Both the position numbers and the translations under genes were made by a program. The notes beneath the pieces are model-generated. The model worked only from the letters and a program-made list of their open reading frames with translations, did not search any database and was not told the DNA's origin. A stretch of 8,291 nt of DNA from CAYWHE01 sp964458125 (GTDB lineage Bacteria; Bacteroidota; Bacteroidia; AKYH767-A; OLB10): contig CAYWHE010000188.1 in the NCBI GenBank assembly GCA_964458125.1, positions 1-8,291 of the forward strand, given 5' to 3'. Of this stretch, positions 1-6,941 are shown in pieces (positions within the stretch are counted from its first letter, which is position 1; every line of letters starts with the position of its first letter).

Positions 1-104
1 TTGGGGGTCAAAAACGGCATTTCGGGAGGTTGACGGACGTCAGATTTTGGGCCGGCAGCCCAAAAACAATCAGCCTATTTCAGCCCCCGGCATTCTTCCA
101 TAAA

Positions 105-251
105 ATGACATCAAACAGGAGTGCATGGTCAGCAGGCAATGACATGCTTTATACGTATCACGGTGAAGAAATCATAACTGATGAGAAAATTTTTGTTCAT
201 GATATGTTCAGAGTCATACCTACAGCCAATTCGTTCCAGCCGGTAATATAA
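105..251 (+). CDS. Doubtful small ORF, unknown function, at left edge
   Basis: I do not recognise this frame. It runs 48 codons from ATG at 105 to TAA at 249-251, and the same frame stays open to the left edge, with a TTG at 30 as another possible start. It begins one base after a TAA (101-103) that closes a different open frame entering from the window edge (frame from base 2, last residues SAPGILP). That stop-and-start arrangement would fit two translationally coupled genes. The predicted peptide is hydrophilic, contains a run of acidic residues (HGEEIITDEK), and has no signal peptide, membrane segment or known motif. Its third-position composition is more AT-rich than the neighbouring genes. 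It converges on the gene at 285-1289, 33 bp away. It may equally be the non-coding 3' flank of a gene to the left. Confidence 0.2.
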   Translation: MTSNRSAWSAGNDMLYTYHGEEIITDEKIFVHDMFRVIPTANSFQPVI

Positions 252-284
252 GCAGGCCGGGGGATTCCATTCACCTGACCCGGT

Positions 285-1289
285 TCAAAACCTCATCTTT
301 CCCTGTTGCAGCATGGTTTGCCGAAGGCTAATTCGATACAGGAAAACACCGGTTTTCAATCCTTGCTTTTCCTGGTCGATGGTCACCTGATGGCTGAAAG
401 GCATACGAACCATCAGCTTCCCAGCAGGGGAATACATTTCAAGCAGGAGTTTTTCGTCCTGCAGAACTCCTCCTGCAATAAACGTGATCCGTCCGCTTTG
501 CAGAATCAATTTAACCGGTGGGACCTGTTCCGGATTTTCCGTAACGGAAACCCCGTTCAGCCAGTTGTTGTAAAGGGTTTGCAGGGAGTCGATGGGATCC
601 ACCGGGTAGGACGCATTTCCGGGATAGGCCATGTACAGGTCCAGGTGAAAATTGCCGGCGCTGTCGGAGGGCAGGGCCACGCGCAGGAAGGATGATAAAG
701 AAGAAAGCCCGTACTGGGCGCATCGGGTATCGGCACCCACCACATTGGCTCCCTGCAAGGCTGCCATCAATTTATCAGCCAGTGTCCCCGTGGCCGTCAA
801 ATAATGCGCTTCCATGGAATCGAGGATATGCTGCCCGAGCAGGATGTTTCCCTGTATGCTGTAACCCGGGCCGGTGATATGGTTTTTATAATCGTTGCAG
901 CCTGCACCTGTAAATGCTGCGCTGCGGGGATGTCCGCCGTTAACATCCACGATACCGTACTGCCGGATGGAGGCATTGCCCTGGGCATCATTCTGCGAAA
1001 GCCAGTCGATGATCTGCTGTGCCGAATCTCCCGCCATCATTCGGGCGCGGGCATTCTGCTGGTTGGCCGCCAGCCAGTAAGCCTGGGTGTGAATGGCGCC
1101 TATTCCCGGAATAATATCGCTGATGATCAGCGCTCCATGCGGCGCCACCGGAAGGGAGATGGGTACACAGGAAGCACCAGCACTTCCGATCTCTCCGGTC
1201 ACGGAATCGATGGCTACGATGGAAAAAGTGTCCTGAGAATGCGATAAAACAGGGACACAGGCGAATAAAACAATGAGCAAATTCTTCAT
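285..1289 (-). CDS. Secreted DUF1028 family protein (presumed Ntn-hydrolase fold) with degenerate T9SS-like tail
   Basis: This 334-residue protein has a Sec signal peptide (about residues 1-18, cut S-H-S|Q) followed at once by the DUF1028 hallmark TFSIVA-D--TGE-G at 21-34. Further family blocks are PGIGAIHTQ near 61-69, RQYG-VD at 109-115, FTG-GC at 126-131, QGNILLG at 146-152 and GADTRC at 185-190. The domain ends near residue 243. DUF1028 is placed among N-terminal nucleophile hydrolase-like folds, but its substrate is unknown and I assign none. The last 65-70 residues (KLLLEMYSPAGKLM... GVFLYRISL) have the strand pattern of a T9SS type A sorting domain but lack the usual PNP motif. The start at 1289 is preferred because it begins directly at the signal peptide. 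An in-frame ATG at 1328 would add 13 residues that overlap a promoter-like element. The gene is transcribed away from the gene at 1644. Confidence 0.9.
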   Translation of the reverse strand: MKNLLIVLFACVPVLSHSQDTFSIVAIDSVTGEIGSAGASCVPISLPVAPHGALIISDIIPGIGAIHTQAYWLAANQQNARARMMAGDSAQQIIDWLSQNDAQGNASIRQYGIVDVNGGHPRSAAFTGAGCNDYKNHITGPGYSIQGNILLGQHILDSMEAHYLTATGTLADKLMAALQGANVVGADTRCAQYGLSSLSSFLRVALPSDSAGNFHLDLYMAYPGNASYPVDPIDSLQTLYNNWLNGVSVTENPEQVPPVKLILQSGRITFIAGGVLQDEKLLLEMYSPAGKLMVRMPFSHQVTIDQEKQGLKTGVFLYRISLRQTMLQQGKMRF

Positions 1290-1317
1290 GTGAGGTTGGT
1301 GAGGTAAAGGATAAATA

Positions 1318-1346
1318 TAAAAGTACAAAAAAAGATGATGCCAAAA
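1318..1346 (-). promoter_or_regulatory. Candidate Bacteroidota promoter for the DUF1028 gene
   Basis: Read on the minus strand, TTTTG (1346-1342) is followed after 16 bases by TACTTTTA (1325-1318). The phylum's promoter consensus is TTTG or TTG, then roughly 17-23 bases, then TAnnTTTG. The -7 element matches seven of its eight positions counting the free ones, and the spacer is slightly short. Transcription would start near 1311-1314, giving a leader of about 25 bases before the ATG at 1289. The region is AT-rich, so chance matches are likely. Confidence 0.3.
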
Positions 1347-1587
1347 CCAATGACCGGGGAAAAGGAATGGGACTGTCTTTCTTTCTTATCAGTGTCCATT
1401 TTTGATACGCCGAAGATTAACCTTCAAATCCCGCTTTCACTACCTTAATGCCACCATTCCTTTTAATCGAATTAACAGGCCTTTCAGTCCGGCATTACTT
1501 CATCGTTAGCGTGTCCCTCTATGTGTATTAAATTTGTTTCGGGTTTTATGCTGGTCATTTTAACCGCTCTGGTTTTTATGGAATGAT

Positions 1588-1595
1588 TACCTTTA
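1588..1595 (+). promoter_or_regulatory. Candidate -7 promoter element for the gene at 1644
   Basis: TACCTTTA matches the Bacteroidota -7 consensus TAnnTTTG except at the last base. The upstream -33 position has only a poor match (CTG at 1569-1571 instead of TTG, 16 bases away). Transcription would start near 1600, leaving a leader of roughly 44 bases to the preferred ATG at 1644. If a promoter lies here, it would probably also drive the gene at 3494. Confidence 0.3.
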
Positions 1596-1643
1596 GGCCT
1601 CCTGTGAAATCATGGTGTTATGTATGATGCGTATTGCGCTTTG

Positions 1644-3428
1644 ATGAAACGTTTCATTTCCTTTTCCCTCTCCGGAATCCTCGTGGTATTGCTGGCAGGC
1701 AATTACCTGTTTATTCAACCGGCAGCGGCGCAGCTAACCACCCGGGCCTATTCCTGGCAGGCCCCTTCGATTAGCCAGCCGAACATCATACCCTTTTGCT
1801 GGGTGGGAACCTATGCCTGGCCCGGACAAATGTACCCGATCGGTGATATTGCAGGGATTACAGCACACCTGCTGTCTATGCCCGCCGGACACCGTTGCCT
1901 TTTCCTCTGGAACCAGCACCGGGACATGGTCAACTTTACTGCCGATGAACTGAAAGATTCCATAACCCTGCAGGTGCAGGGATTTACTGACACGCTGCTT
2001 GTTTTTCATCCCTTTCCCACTGTTTGGTGGGATTCCGGTGCCGCCTATGTGGCCCGTTTTCACGATACCCTGTTTTCGAGCCTGGCCGCTGCCGGGGCGC
2101 CATTGGATATGGTCGTGCTTGACTTTGAACAGAATGTTTCCAACTGGACACTGAGCAGTTCGCTGAACGGCTATGCCATTCACCCGGCCGATAAGGATTC
2201 CATTTTAACCAACCTTTATACCGCCATTTCAGCTGATGCGCGTTCCCCGTCCATGCTGTCACAACTGGGTTTCACCGATCTTCTGAAAGTAAAAAATTAT
2301 ATGCAGAACGGAAATGAATACCTGGTTTTTAATGATTACTGGTGGTCCAAAAGATCAGCTTATATTCAGACAGCCATTGTCGATCCGCTTCACCAGTATT
2401 ATCCACAGGCCAAACTGTCCAACTACGGAGATGTCCACGTCAGCGGTGATTTTCCGGTACCGGATTTAAATGGTCATCAAATTTATTGCTGCAACAATAC
2501 CGGGACCCACAGCGGTACACATCAATCGGGCTCGTATTACGGCGGTTTGGGACAGATCTGCACCACCAACCTTCCACCCGGCGTTACCACATTTGATTGT
2601 ACTCCATTTCAGGCCCTGCTTTTTACCACCAATCACATGAAATCGGCCCGGCTGAGCAATCCGGCTCCGCTTATTGGCTGGGTGGCATTTCCCAGCTTTC
2701 AGGAAAACAATAAAATTCAGTTTTGCAACTCCCCTTATTTTTTTGAGAATCTTTTTCATCTTCTGCTCTCCGGCAGCCAGGGACTCTTATACTGGAACCC
2801 AACCTTTCCGTCAGGTCCTCCGGATCCGGTACACTGGCAGGAGGCCCAGCAGGTGAGCCAGGCCATGTTGGAATTTGATTCTTTCTGGATGCATTCATTC
2901 CCTGACACAACGCTTTATTACCCCGCAGATACCATAACAAGCTGGGATGCCCCTTACGTGCTCACCGGTATGGAATCCGATTCCTTGGTGCTGTGGCGAT
3001 TTACACCCCGACTGGATTCCCTGCATACCAGCCCTGTAGATTACCTGGTGTCAAACAATCCGTTGAGTTTTCATGTCATGGGAGTCCCCTTAACCTTTCC
3101 TCCCGGCTCCTTTATAGACAGTAACAATGCCGTTTCACAGGCCGGGCTGTGGATTGCCAGGAATAAAAACACCACAACAGGAGGAACCGGCGACCTGATA
3201 TCACCTGCCTTTCACGTCTCTCCCAATCCCTTCATCAATCAAATCAACATCAGCAGCCAGGTAACCGATTACACCTGTGTGCTCAGTACTTTGTTAAACC
3301 AGGAAATTTATGCGGGCACAAATATCCGTAAACAAGATTTTTCATTCCTTCAGAAAGGCGTCTATATTCTGAAAATCAAACCTGTCAATTCCCCGTTGTG
3401 GAAGAACTTCAAATTGCTGAAGCAATAG
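1644..3428 (+). CDS. Secreted T9SS cargo protein, possible glycoside-hydrolase-like (TIM-barrel) enzyme
   Basis: The protein has 594 residues from the ATG at 1644. An in-frame ATG at 1620 would put eight residues ahead of an otherwise ideal signal peptide. That peptide has K2-R3 followed by a hydrophobic core and is cut at A-A-A|Q30. The main region, about residues 45-420, alternates predicted strands and helices. It includes the strand LDMVVLDFEQ with D160 and E162 spaced as in D-x-E catalytic pairs, aromatic patches (FNDYWW at 229-234) and GLLYW at 380-384. This layout recalls (beta/alpha)8 glycoside hydrolases, and faintly the D-W-E site of GH56 hyaluronidases, but I cannot assign a family or substrate. 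Residues 425-510 look beta-rich. The last 75 or so residues form a T9SS type A sorting domain with SPNPF at 526-530 and KGVYILKI near 571-578. The protein is therefore expected at the cell surface or outside the cell. The next gene follows after 65 bp on the same strand. Confidence 0.88.
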   Translation: MKRFISFSLSGILVVLLAGNYLFIQPAAAQLTTRAYSWQAPSISQPNIIPFCWVGTYAWPGQMYPIGDIAGITAHLLSMPAGHRCLFLWNQHRDMVNFTADELKDSITLQVQGFTDTLLVFHPFPTVWWDSGAAYVARFHDTLFSSLAAAGAPLDMVVLDFEQNVSNWTLSSSLNGYAIHPADKDSILTNLYTAISADARSPSMLSQLGFTDLLKVKNYMQNGNEYLVFNDYWWSKRSAYIQTAIVDPLHQYYPQAKLSNYGDVHVSGDFPVPDLNGHQIYCCNNTGTHSGTHQSGSYYGGLGQICTTNLPPGVTTFDCTPFQALLFTTNHMKSARLSNPAPLIGWVAFPSFQENNKIQFCNSPYFFENLFHLLLSGSQGLLYWNPTFPSGPPDPVHWQEAQQVSQAMLEFDSFWMHSFPDTTLYYPADTITSWDAPYVLTGMESDSLVLWRFTPRLDSLHTSPVDYLVSNNPLSFHVMGVPLTFPPGSFIDSNNAVSQAGLWIARNKNTTTGGTGDLISPAFHVSPNPFINQINISSQVTDYTCVLSTLLNQEIYAGTNIRKQDFSFLQKGVYILKIKPVNSPLWKNFKLLKQ

Positions 3429-3430
3429 AA

Positions 3431-3456
3431 CCGGAACGGAATTATTCCGGCCGGCC
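3431..3456 (+). repeat. Nested inverted repeats between two T9SS cargo genes
   Basis: Just after the stop at 3428, CCGGAA (3431-3436) can pair with TTCCGG (3445-3450). Alternatively, CGGAA (3437-3441) can pair with TTCCG (3445-3449) over a 3-base loop. The perfect 8-base palindrome GGCCGGCC follows at 3449-3456. The two hairpins exclude each other. No T-tract follows, so this is not a standard intrinsic terminator. It could be a weak attenuator or an RNA-stability element within a two-gene transcript. Confidence 0.3.
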
Positions 3457-3493
3457 GCTTGACCCGGATAAGTAAAAAAAATCAACAATAATC

Positions 3494-5458
3494 ATGAAAT
3501 TCCTTTTATACCTGTTCACCGCCAGTCTGATCCTGCATGCTGCAATTGCGCAAACCATTAACAGGCCTGTTTTTCCTCAACAGGCGGTGAACCGCATTCG
3601 GGCCACTCCGCCTGGAATGAATACACCTGCAGCAATGGAGGAACCGCCTATGCGGGCCGGAAGCCGGACCGGGGTATTCCAGCTCCTTCAAAAAGAAGCG
3701 GCATTTGTAATTCCCGATCCGTTGAACGGACATCCGGAAAACCGCCTGCCTGCCGATACGATATTGGTGGGGGATGTGCCGAACGACACCCTCCTCATCA
3801 CGGGTACCTGGAATCACCAGGGTCCCATCTGGGTGTTTAATGACGGTGTGCTCATCTTTTACCATGCGAATGTCATCAACCAGGGTGACCTGGTCGTTTG
3901 GGGAAACGGAACAGTACTGTCCGATTCCTCCTCCCTGACTTTTCCCCAGCAATATTTTTATGAACGTGGAATTATCGCCGTGCAGCATGCCTATATCCAT
4001 CTCCAAAATACGGCTTTCAATTACAGCGGGCTGTCGCATAATCTGGTGATTGGCGACTCGTCCCTGGTGGAACTGGTAAACATACACCAGAACGACTGGA
4101 CCACCTGCGGCTTGTTTGGGCATGGCAGTTTATACATGAACGGCTGCAACCTGGGCGGGGAATTTATACTAAGCGATTCCTCCAATTCCTCCTTTGTCCA
4201 TGCAGACACCCTTATTTTATGGCATCAGTTTCCTTCTGCATCGGTGATTAATTATGCCTTTCCGCCTGGTGATTCTGTTTTCAATTATGTATTCAACCCG
4301 TTCATCCCCGGTATCAGCGGAATCGGATACCATGCATTTGCCGATTCCTGTCATATGGTGATGTGGGCCCTGATGCCGGTAAACGGTTCCGATGTGACGA
4401 TTTCGAATTCCACGATCCGGGCTATCGGGGCCTGGTTTACACAGGGGGACAGCGTTTCGGTTACGGGGGTATTGAACAATTCTTCGTATACGAATTATGT
4501 GATGCCGGTCACCGACCGGAACCTCCACCTGCTGAACACCGGCGTGCAAACCTGGAGTTTCTATGTGTTTGACTCCTCCCGGGTGATGATTGACAGTTGC
4601 CGGCTGGGGGAAGTTGGCTGCCAGCAGCATTCCTTCCTCACTTCTTCTGATTTTCTGCTGGATGGCAGCGGCGGCTATTTCTGGGCCACGGATACCAGCG
4701 TAATCATAGCTCAGGGTGTAACCGTTTATTCAACCGTCCGGAGTGAAAAAAACGGCATTTTCATCCTCGCCAACAGCTGGCTTCCTTTTAGCGCTCCTTC
4801 GGCCATTGGTAACAGTTTGTTGGTATGCATACAGGATTCCCTGGCCGGCGATCCTGTTCCCTTTGACGGCGCCACAGCATGGATGCAGAAAATCGACGGA
4901 CCCGATTCGGCCCTCACCCAGTCGGCGATTCCGGTAACGGGCTCGGCATGGATTGATCCGGGGCCGGCAGGCAGCTGGATGGACTTCGGGCTTTACAGCC
5001 TTTTTTATCAACCCGCCGGAGGACCTGGCTGGGTCCCCATCGTGCTGGATTCCATCACCGAGGTGCATCAGAACATACTGGGCGTCTGGAATACCAATGG
5101 CTTGCCGGCAGGCGTTTATTTCCTGTGCCTGCTTGTTAAAAACAACCTGAACGACAGCGTGGAAGCCATCCGTCCCGTCATCCTGTCACCCTCACCCGTA
5201 TACGTTAGCGAGAATGCTGGCCATTCCAGCCTCTTCGTATTTCCCAATCCTGCCCATGATCAGCTATACATCCTTCATGATCATCAGCAACCGCTTCGGC
5301 TGGATCTTTTTAATTCAGCGGGTTCGCCCGTATGGCGGCAGGAGTTGCCGAACAACTTTACGACTGTTCCGCTTCAGGGACTGGCCGGTGGTAATTATTT
5401 TTACCAGTTGAACGCCGGAATGAAATGCCTGAAAGCGGGCTTTCTGATAAAAGAGTAG
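3494..5458 (+). CDS. Secreted T9SS cargo protein with beta-helix-like body and Ig-like domain
   Basis: The protein has 654 residues. The signal peptide MKFLLYLFTASLILHAAIA is cut before Q20. The start is fixed by this peptide and preceded by an A-rich leader (AGTAAAAAAAATC...) with no Shine-Dalgarno sequence. Residues about 88-430 are short strands rich in N, S, T and G with recurring D-S-S or D-T-S turns at about 143, 187, 227, 360 and 400, which suggests a right-handed beta-helix. Residues about 440-565 look like an Ig or fibronectin-type module ending in the common motif VWNTNGLPAGVYFLCLLV. The T9SS type A sorting domain covers about 578-654, with FPNPAHDQLYIL at 583-594 and a terminal GFLIKE. 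I see no catalytic motif, so an adhesive, structural or carbohydrate-binding role is as likely as an enzymatic one. It is probably co-transcribed with the gene ending at 3428. Confidence 0.9.
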   Translation: MKFLLYLFTASLILHAAIAQTINRPVFPQQAVNRIRATPPGMNTPAAMEEPPMRAGSRTGVFQLLQKEAAFVIPDPLNGHPENRLPADTILVGDVPNDTLLITGTWNHQGPIWVFNDGVLIFYHANVINQGDLVVWGNGTVLSDSSSLTFPQQYFYERGIIAVQHAYIHLQNTAFNYSGLSHNLVIGDSSLVELVNIHQNDWTTCGLFGHGSLYMNGCNLGGEFILSDSSNSSFVHADTLILWHQFPSASVINYAFPPGDSVFNYVFNPFIPGISGIGYHAFADSCHMVMWALMPVNGSDVTISNSTIRAIGAWFTQGDSVSVTGVLNNSSYTNYVMPVTDRNLHLLNTGVQTWSFYVFDSSRVMIDSCRLGEVGCQQHSFLTSSDFLLDGSGGYFWATDTSVIIAQGVTVYSTVRSEKNGIFILANSWLPFSAPSAIGNSLLVCIQDSLAGDPVPFDGATAWMQKIDGPDSALTQSAIPVTGSAWIDPGPAGSWMDFGLYSLFYQPAGGPGWVPIVLDSITEVHQNILGVWNTNGLPAGVYFLCLLVKNNLNDSVEAIRPVILSPSPVYVSENAGHSSLFVFPNPAHDQLYILHDHQQPLRLDLFNSAGSPVWRQELPNNFTTVPLQGLAGGNYFYQLNAGMKCLKAGFLIKE

Positions 5459-5553
5459 TTTTCACCCGGCTGGAATTCGGGGCCAGCAAAATCCAACCCG
5501 CTATATGAGCCGGAAATTCATGCTGCTTGCTGCCAATTATTTCCCGTACCATT

Positions 5554-6675
5554 TCAGCTGCAATTAAGAAACACTCCTTTGTCCTTCAGGTAATTTAAAA
5601 TAAAGCTGACAGCCTTTTCGTCCTCTCCCAACACTTCAGGTGGCACCACTCCCTTTTTACGGCAGGTGCCGCTCAAAACCAGGTTGGCAGCAGCGGCACA
5701 GGTAAAGCCTGTCGTACGGGCCATGGAGGAAAGATTTTCCCTTTCATCATAACGATCGAACAAATTATACGTGTACGTTTTCTCCCTGCCTTTCTCCTTT
5801 CCGGAAATGACAATACGCATAACGGTAAACTCCTTTTCTTCAGGATTTAGTTTCCATTGGGGTAAAAGAACTTTGGCCGTTACCTCCAGCGGCTTCACCT
5901 TCACGCCTTTCACATGAACCTCCTCCGTACCGAACATACCGGAGTCATGCAGGGCCATGATCACATCCCGGTGCCCGGGGTAACGAAGGGTTTTTTCTTT
6001 CATGACTGACACCCGTTTCGTAAACATCAGGGAACGCAATCCGTCTGTATTAAACGCCTCCAGTGTCCCGATTTCCGGAAACTCCACCAGCTCGGGTTCC
6101 GAAAGGGCCGGCCTGACCACGATTTCACCATGTTCAACCAGGCGTGCAGGCCGCGTATATTCCTCGATCACGTCAATGGGAGAGAATGGAGCCTTGTATT
6201 GAAAAGGCAGGGTGCGCGTTACGGGAAGACCACCGACCATACAGATAAATGAATTTACCTTCATCCTGCCGTAATGATAGCCAAGCAGCAGGTTGTCCAG
6301 ACCGGGCGCAACACCGCAGTCAAAAATAGCGGTGCAGTTTTTTTTCTTTGCCAGCTTATCCAGTTCCAGGGCGTTCTCCGGAAAAAAAGAAATGTCCACC
6401 ATATTCTTTCCGCATTCGATCACTTGTTTAAATACCTGGAATCCCAGGAATCCAGGTACAGCCCCAATGACCAGGTCGGCATCGGCCACCAGTTTTTTTA
6501 TACGCTTTAAATCGCCGAAATCGGCATCAGCGGATTCTATTCCATATTTCTCCTTCAGGACGGACAATGCATCCTTACTTCTATCAACGGAGGTCACCCG
6601 GAAGCCGCGTTTCAATTCACGTGCTATGGCGCTGCCCACCATGCCTGCTCCGAGAACAACTACCTTACGTTTCAT
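5554..6675 (-). CDS. Saccharopine dehydrogenase family oxidoreductase (saccharopine dehydrogenase or lysine 6-dehydrogenase type)
   Basis: This is a 373-residue cytoplasmic NAD(P)-dependent enzyme. The N-terminal Rossmann domain has GAGMVG at 9-14. Acidic D31 at the end of the second strand (SVDRS) favours NAD over NADP by the general Rossmann rule. Later family signatures are DCGVAPGLDN at 119-128, EIGTLEAFNTDGLRSL at 201-216, TLRYPGHRD at 229-237 and MARTTGFTCAAAANLVLSG near 318-336, followed by GVVPPE. The length suits single-function bacterial members, which act on lysine or saccharopine to give 2-aminoadipate semialdehyde. Motifs alone do not separate L-lysine 6-dehydrogenase from saccharopine dehydrogenase, so I give no gene symbol. 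No other lysine-pathway gene is present. It faces the gene at 3494 across 95 bp and starts with its own promoter. The start at 6675 is set by the beginning of the Rossmann strand. Confidence 0.93.
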   Translation of the reverse strand: MKRKVVVLGAGMVGSAIARELKRGFRVTSVDRSKDALSVLKEKYGIESADADFGDLKRIKKLVADADLVIGAVPGFLGFQVFKQVIECGKNMVDISFFPENALELDKLAKKKNCTAIFDCGVAPGLDNLLLGYHYGRMKVNSFICMVGGLPVTRTLPFQYKAPFSPIDVIEEYTRPARLVEHGEIVVRPALSEPELVEFPEIGTLEAFNTDGLRSLMFTKRVSVMKEKTLRYPGHRDVIMALHDSGMFGTEEVHVKGVKVKPLEVTAKVLLPQWKLNPEEKEFTVMRIVISGKEKGREKTYTYNLFDRYDERENLSSMARTTGFTCAAAANLVLSGTCRKKGVVPPEVLGEDEKAVSFILNYLKDKGVFLNCS

Positions 6676-6688
6676 TTTTTTTTAAAGG

Positions 6689-6715
6689 CAAAGCTACCAT
6701 TCGGGATGAAATCAA
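6689..6715 (-). promoter_or_regulatory. Bacteroidota promoter for the saccharopine dehydrogenase-like gene
   Basis: On the minus strand, TTG (6715-6713) is followed after 16 bases by TAGCTTTG (6696-6689), a perfect match to the phylum's TAnnTTTG -7 element. The spacer is a little shorter than the usual 17-23. Transcription would begin near 6683-6686, only about 8-11 bases before the ATG at 6675. The leader would then be almost pure oligo-A, because eight A residues sit directly before the ATG. It is the best-supported promoter in the window. Confidence 0.5.
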
Positions 6716-6941
6716 GGTTAAAGAGGACAGGAAAAATTATGGTCCTTTATTATTCGTAAATCCAACGAAGTAATTTCCCTGATAAATTATTCAGCCACTG
6801 TTCCAAATAACGGGTCTTTTAACAGTCGCCGCTGATTTGCTCCGGAAACGCGAAGCATTCTTATGGTCAACTCGTTTGGCTATTCACATGAAAACAAATC
6901 AGTGATAATGATTCATTGAATTAACAATTTCATTGCAGAAC

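Larger units (their letters stand above)
1290..1643. other. Divergent intergenic region (354 bp)
   Basis: This spacer separates the leftward DUF1028 gene from the rightward gene at 1644. I see promoter-like elements near each end and little else. A 37-codon frame at 1335-1448 (plus) starts with two ATGs but resembles nothing known and has no conserved-looking features, so I do not call it a gene. There is no convincing tRNA, small-RNA hairpin, long inverted repeat or tandem repeat. Its AT content is visibly higher than in the flanking coding DNA. Confidence 0.7.

Noticed and set aside
804..1247. 147-codon plus-strand frame opposite the DUF1028 gene
   Set aside because: The minus strand encodes well-matched DUF1028 motifs across this whole stretch, and the plus-strand peptide matches nothing.
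1423..1444. Sequence resembling the T-loop and 3' end of a tRNA (TTCAAATCCCGC and onward), possibly an attachment-site remnant
   Set aside because: The 5' half of the T-stem does not pair with the bases after the loop, no anticodon or D-arm lies upstream, and there is no integrase or second copy in the window.
1335..1448. 37-codon plus-strand frame starting with two ATGs in the divergent spacer
   Set aside because: It has no recognisable motif, no convincing leader, and overlaps the likely promoter region; this length arises easily by chance.
3506..4123. Long antisense open frame (205 codons) opposite the gene at 3494
   Set aside because: Its translation is low in complexity and has no domain or signal, while the plus strand has a signal peptide, domain pattern and sorting tail. 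It is a codon-usage shadow.
5469..5487. GCTGG, 9 bases, CCAGC hairpin in the convergent spacer, considered as a bidirectional terminator
   Set aside because: The stem has only five pairs with a large loop, and neither strand has a T-tract after it.
6797..6826. ACTGTT and AACAGT inverted repeat with an 18-base gap downstream of the Asp-box gene
   Set aside because: It is short, AT-containing and widely spaced, with no T-tract, and is expected by chance in such a region.
6907..6917. AATGATTCATT palindrome, considered as an operator
   Set aside because: It is a single short AT-rich copy near a gene's 3' end, with no partner site or regulator gene.
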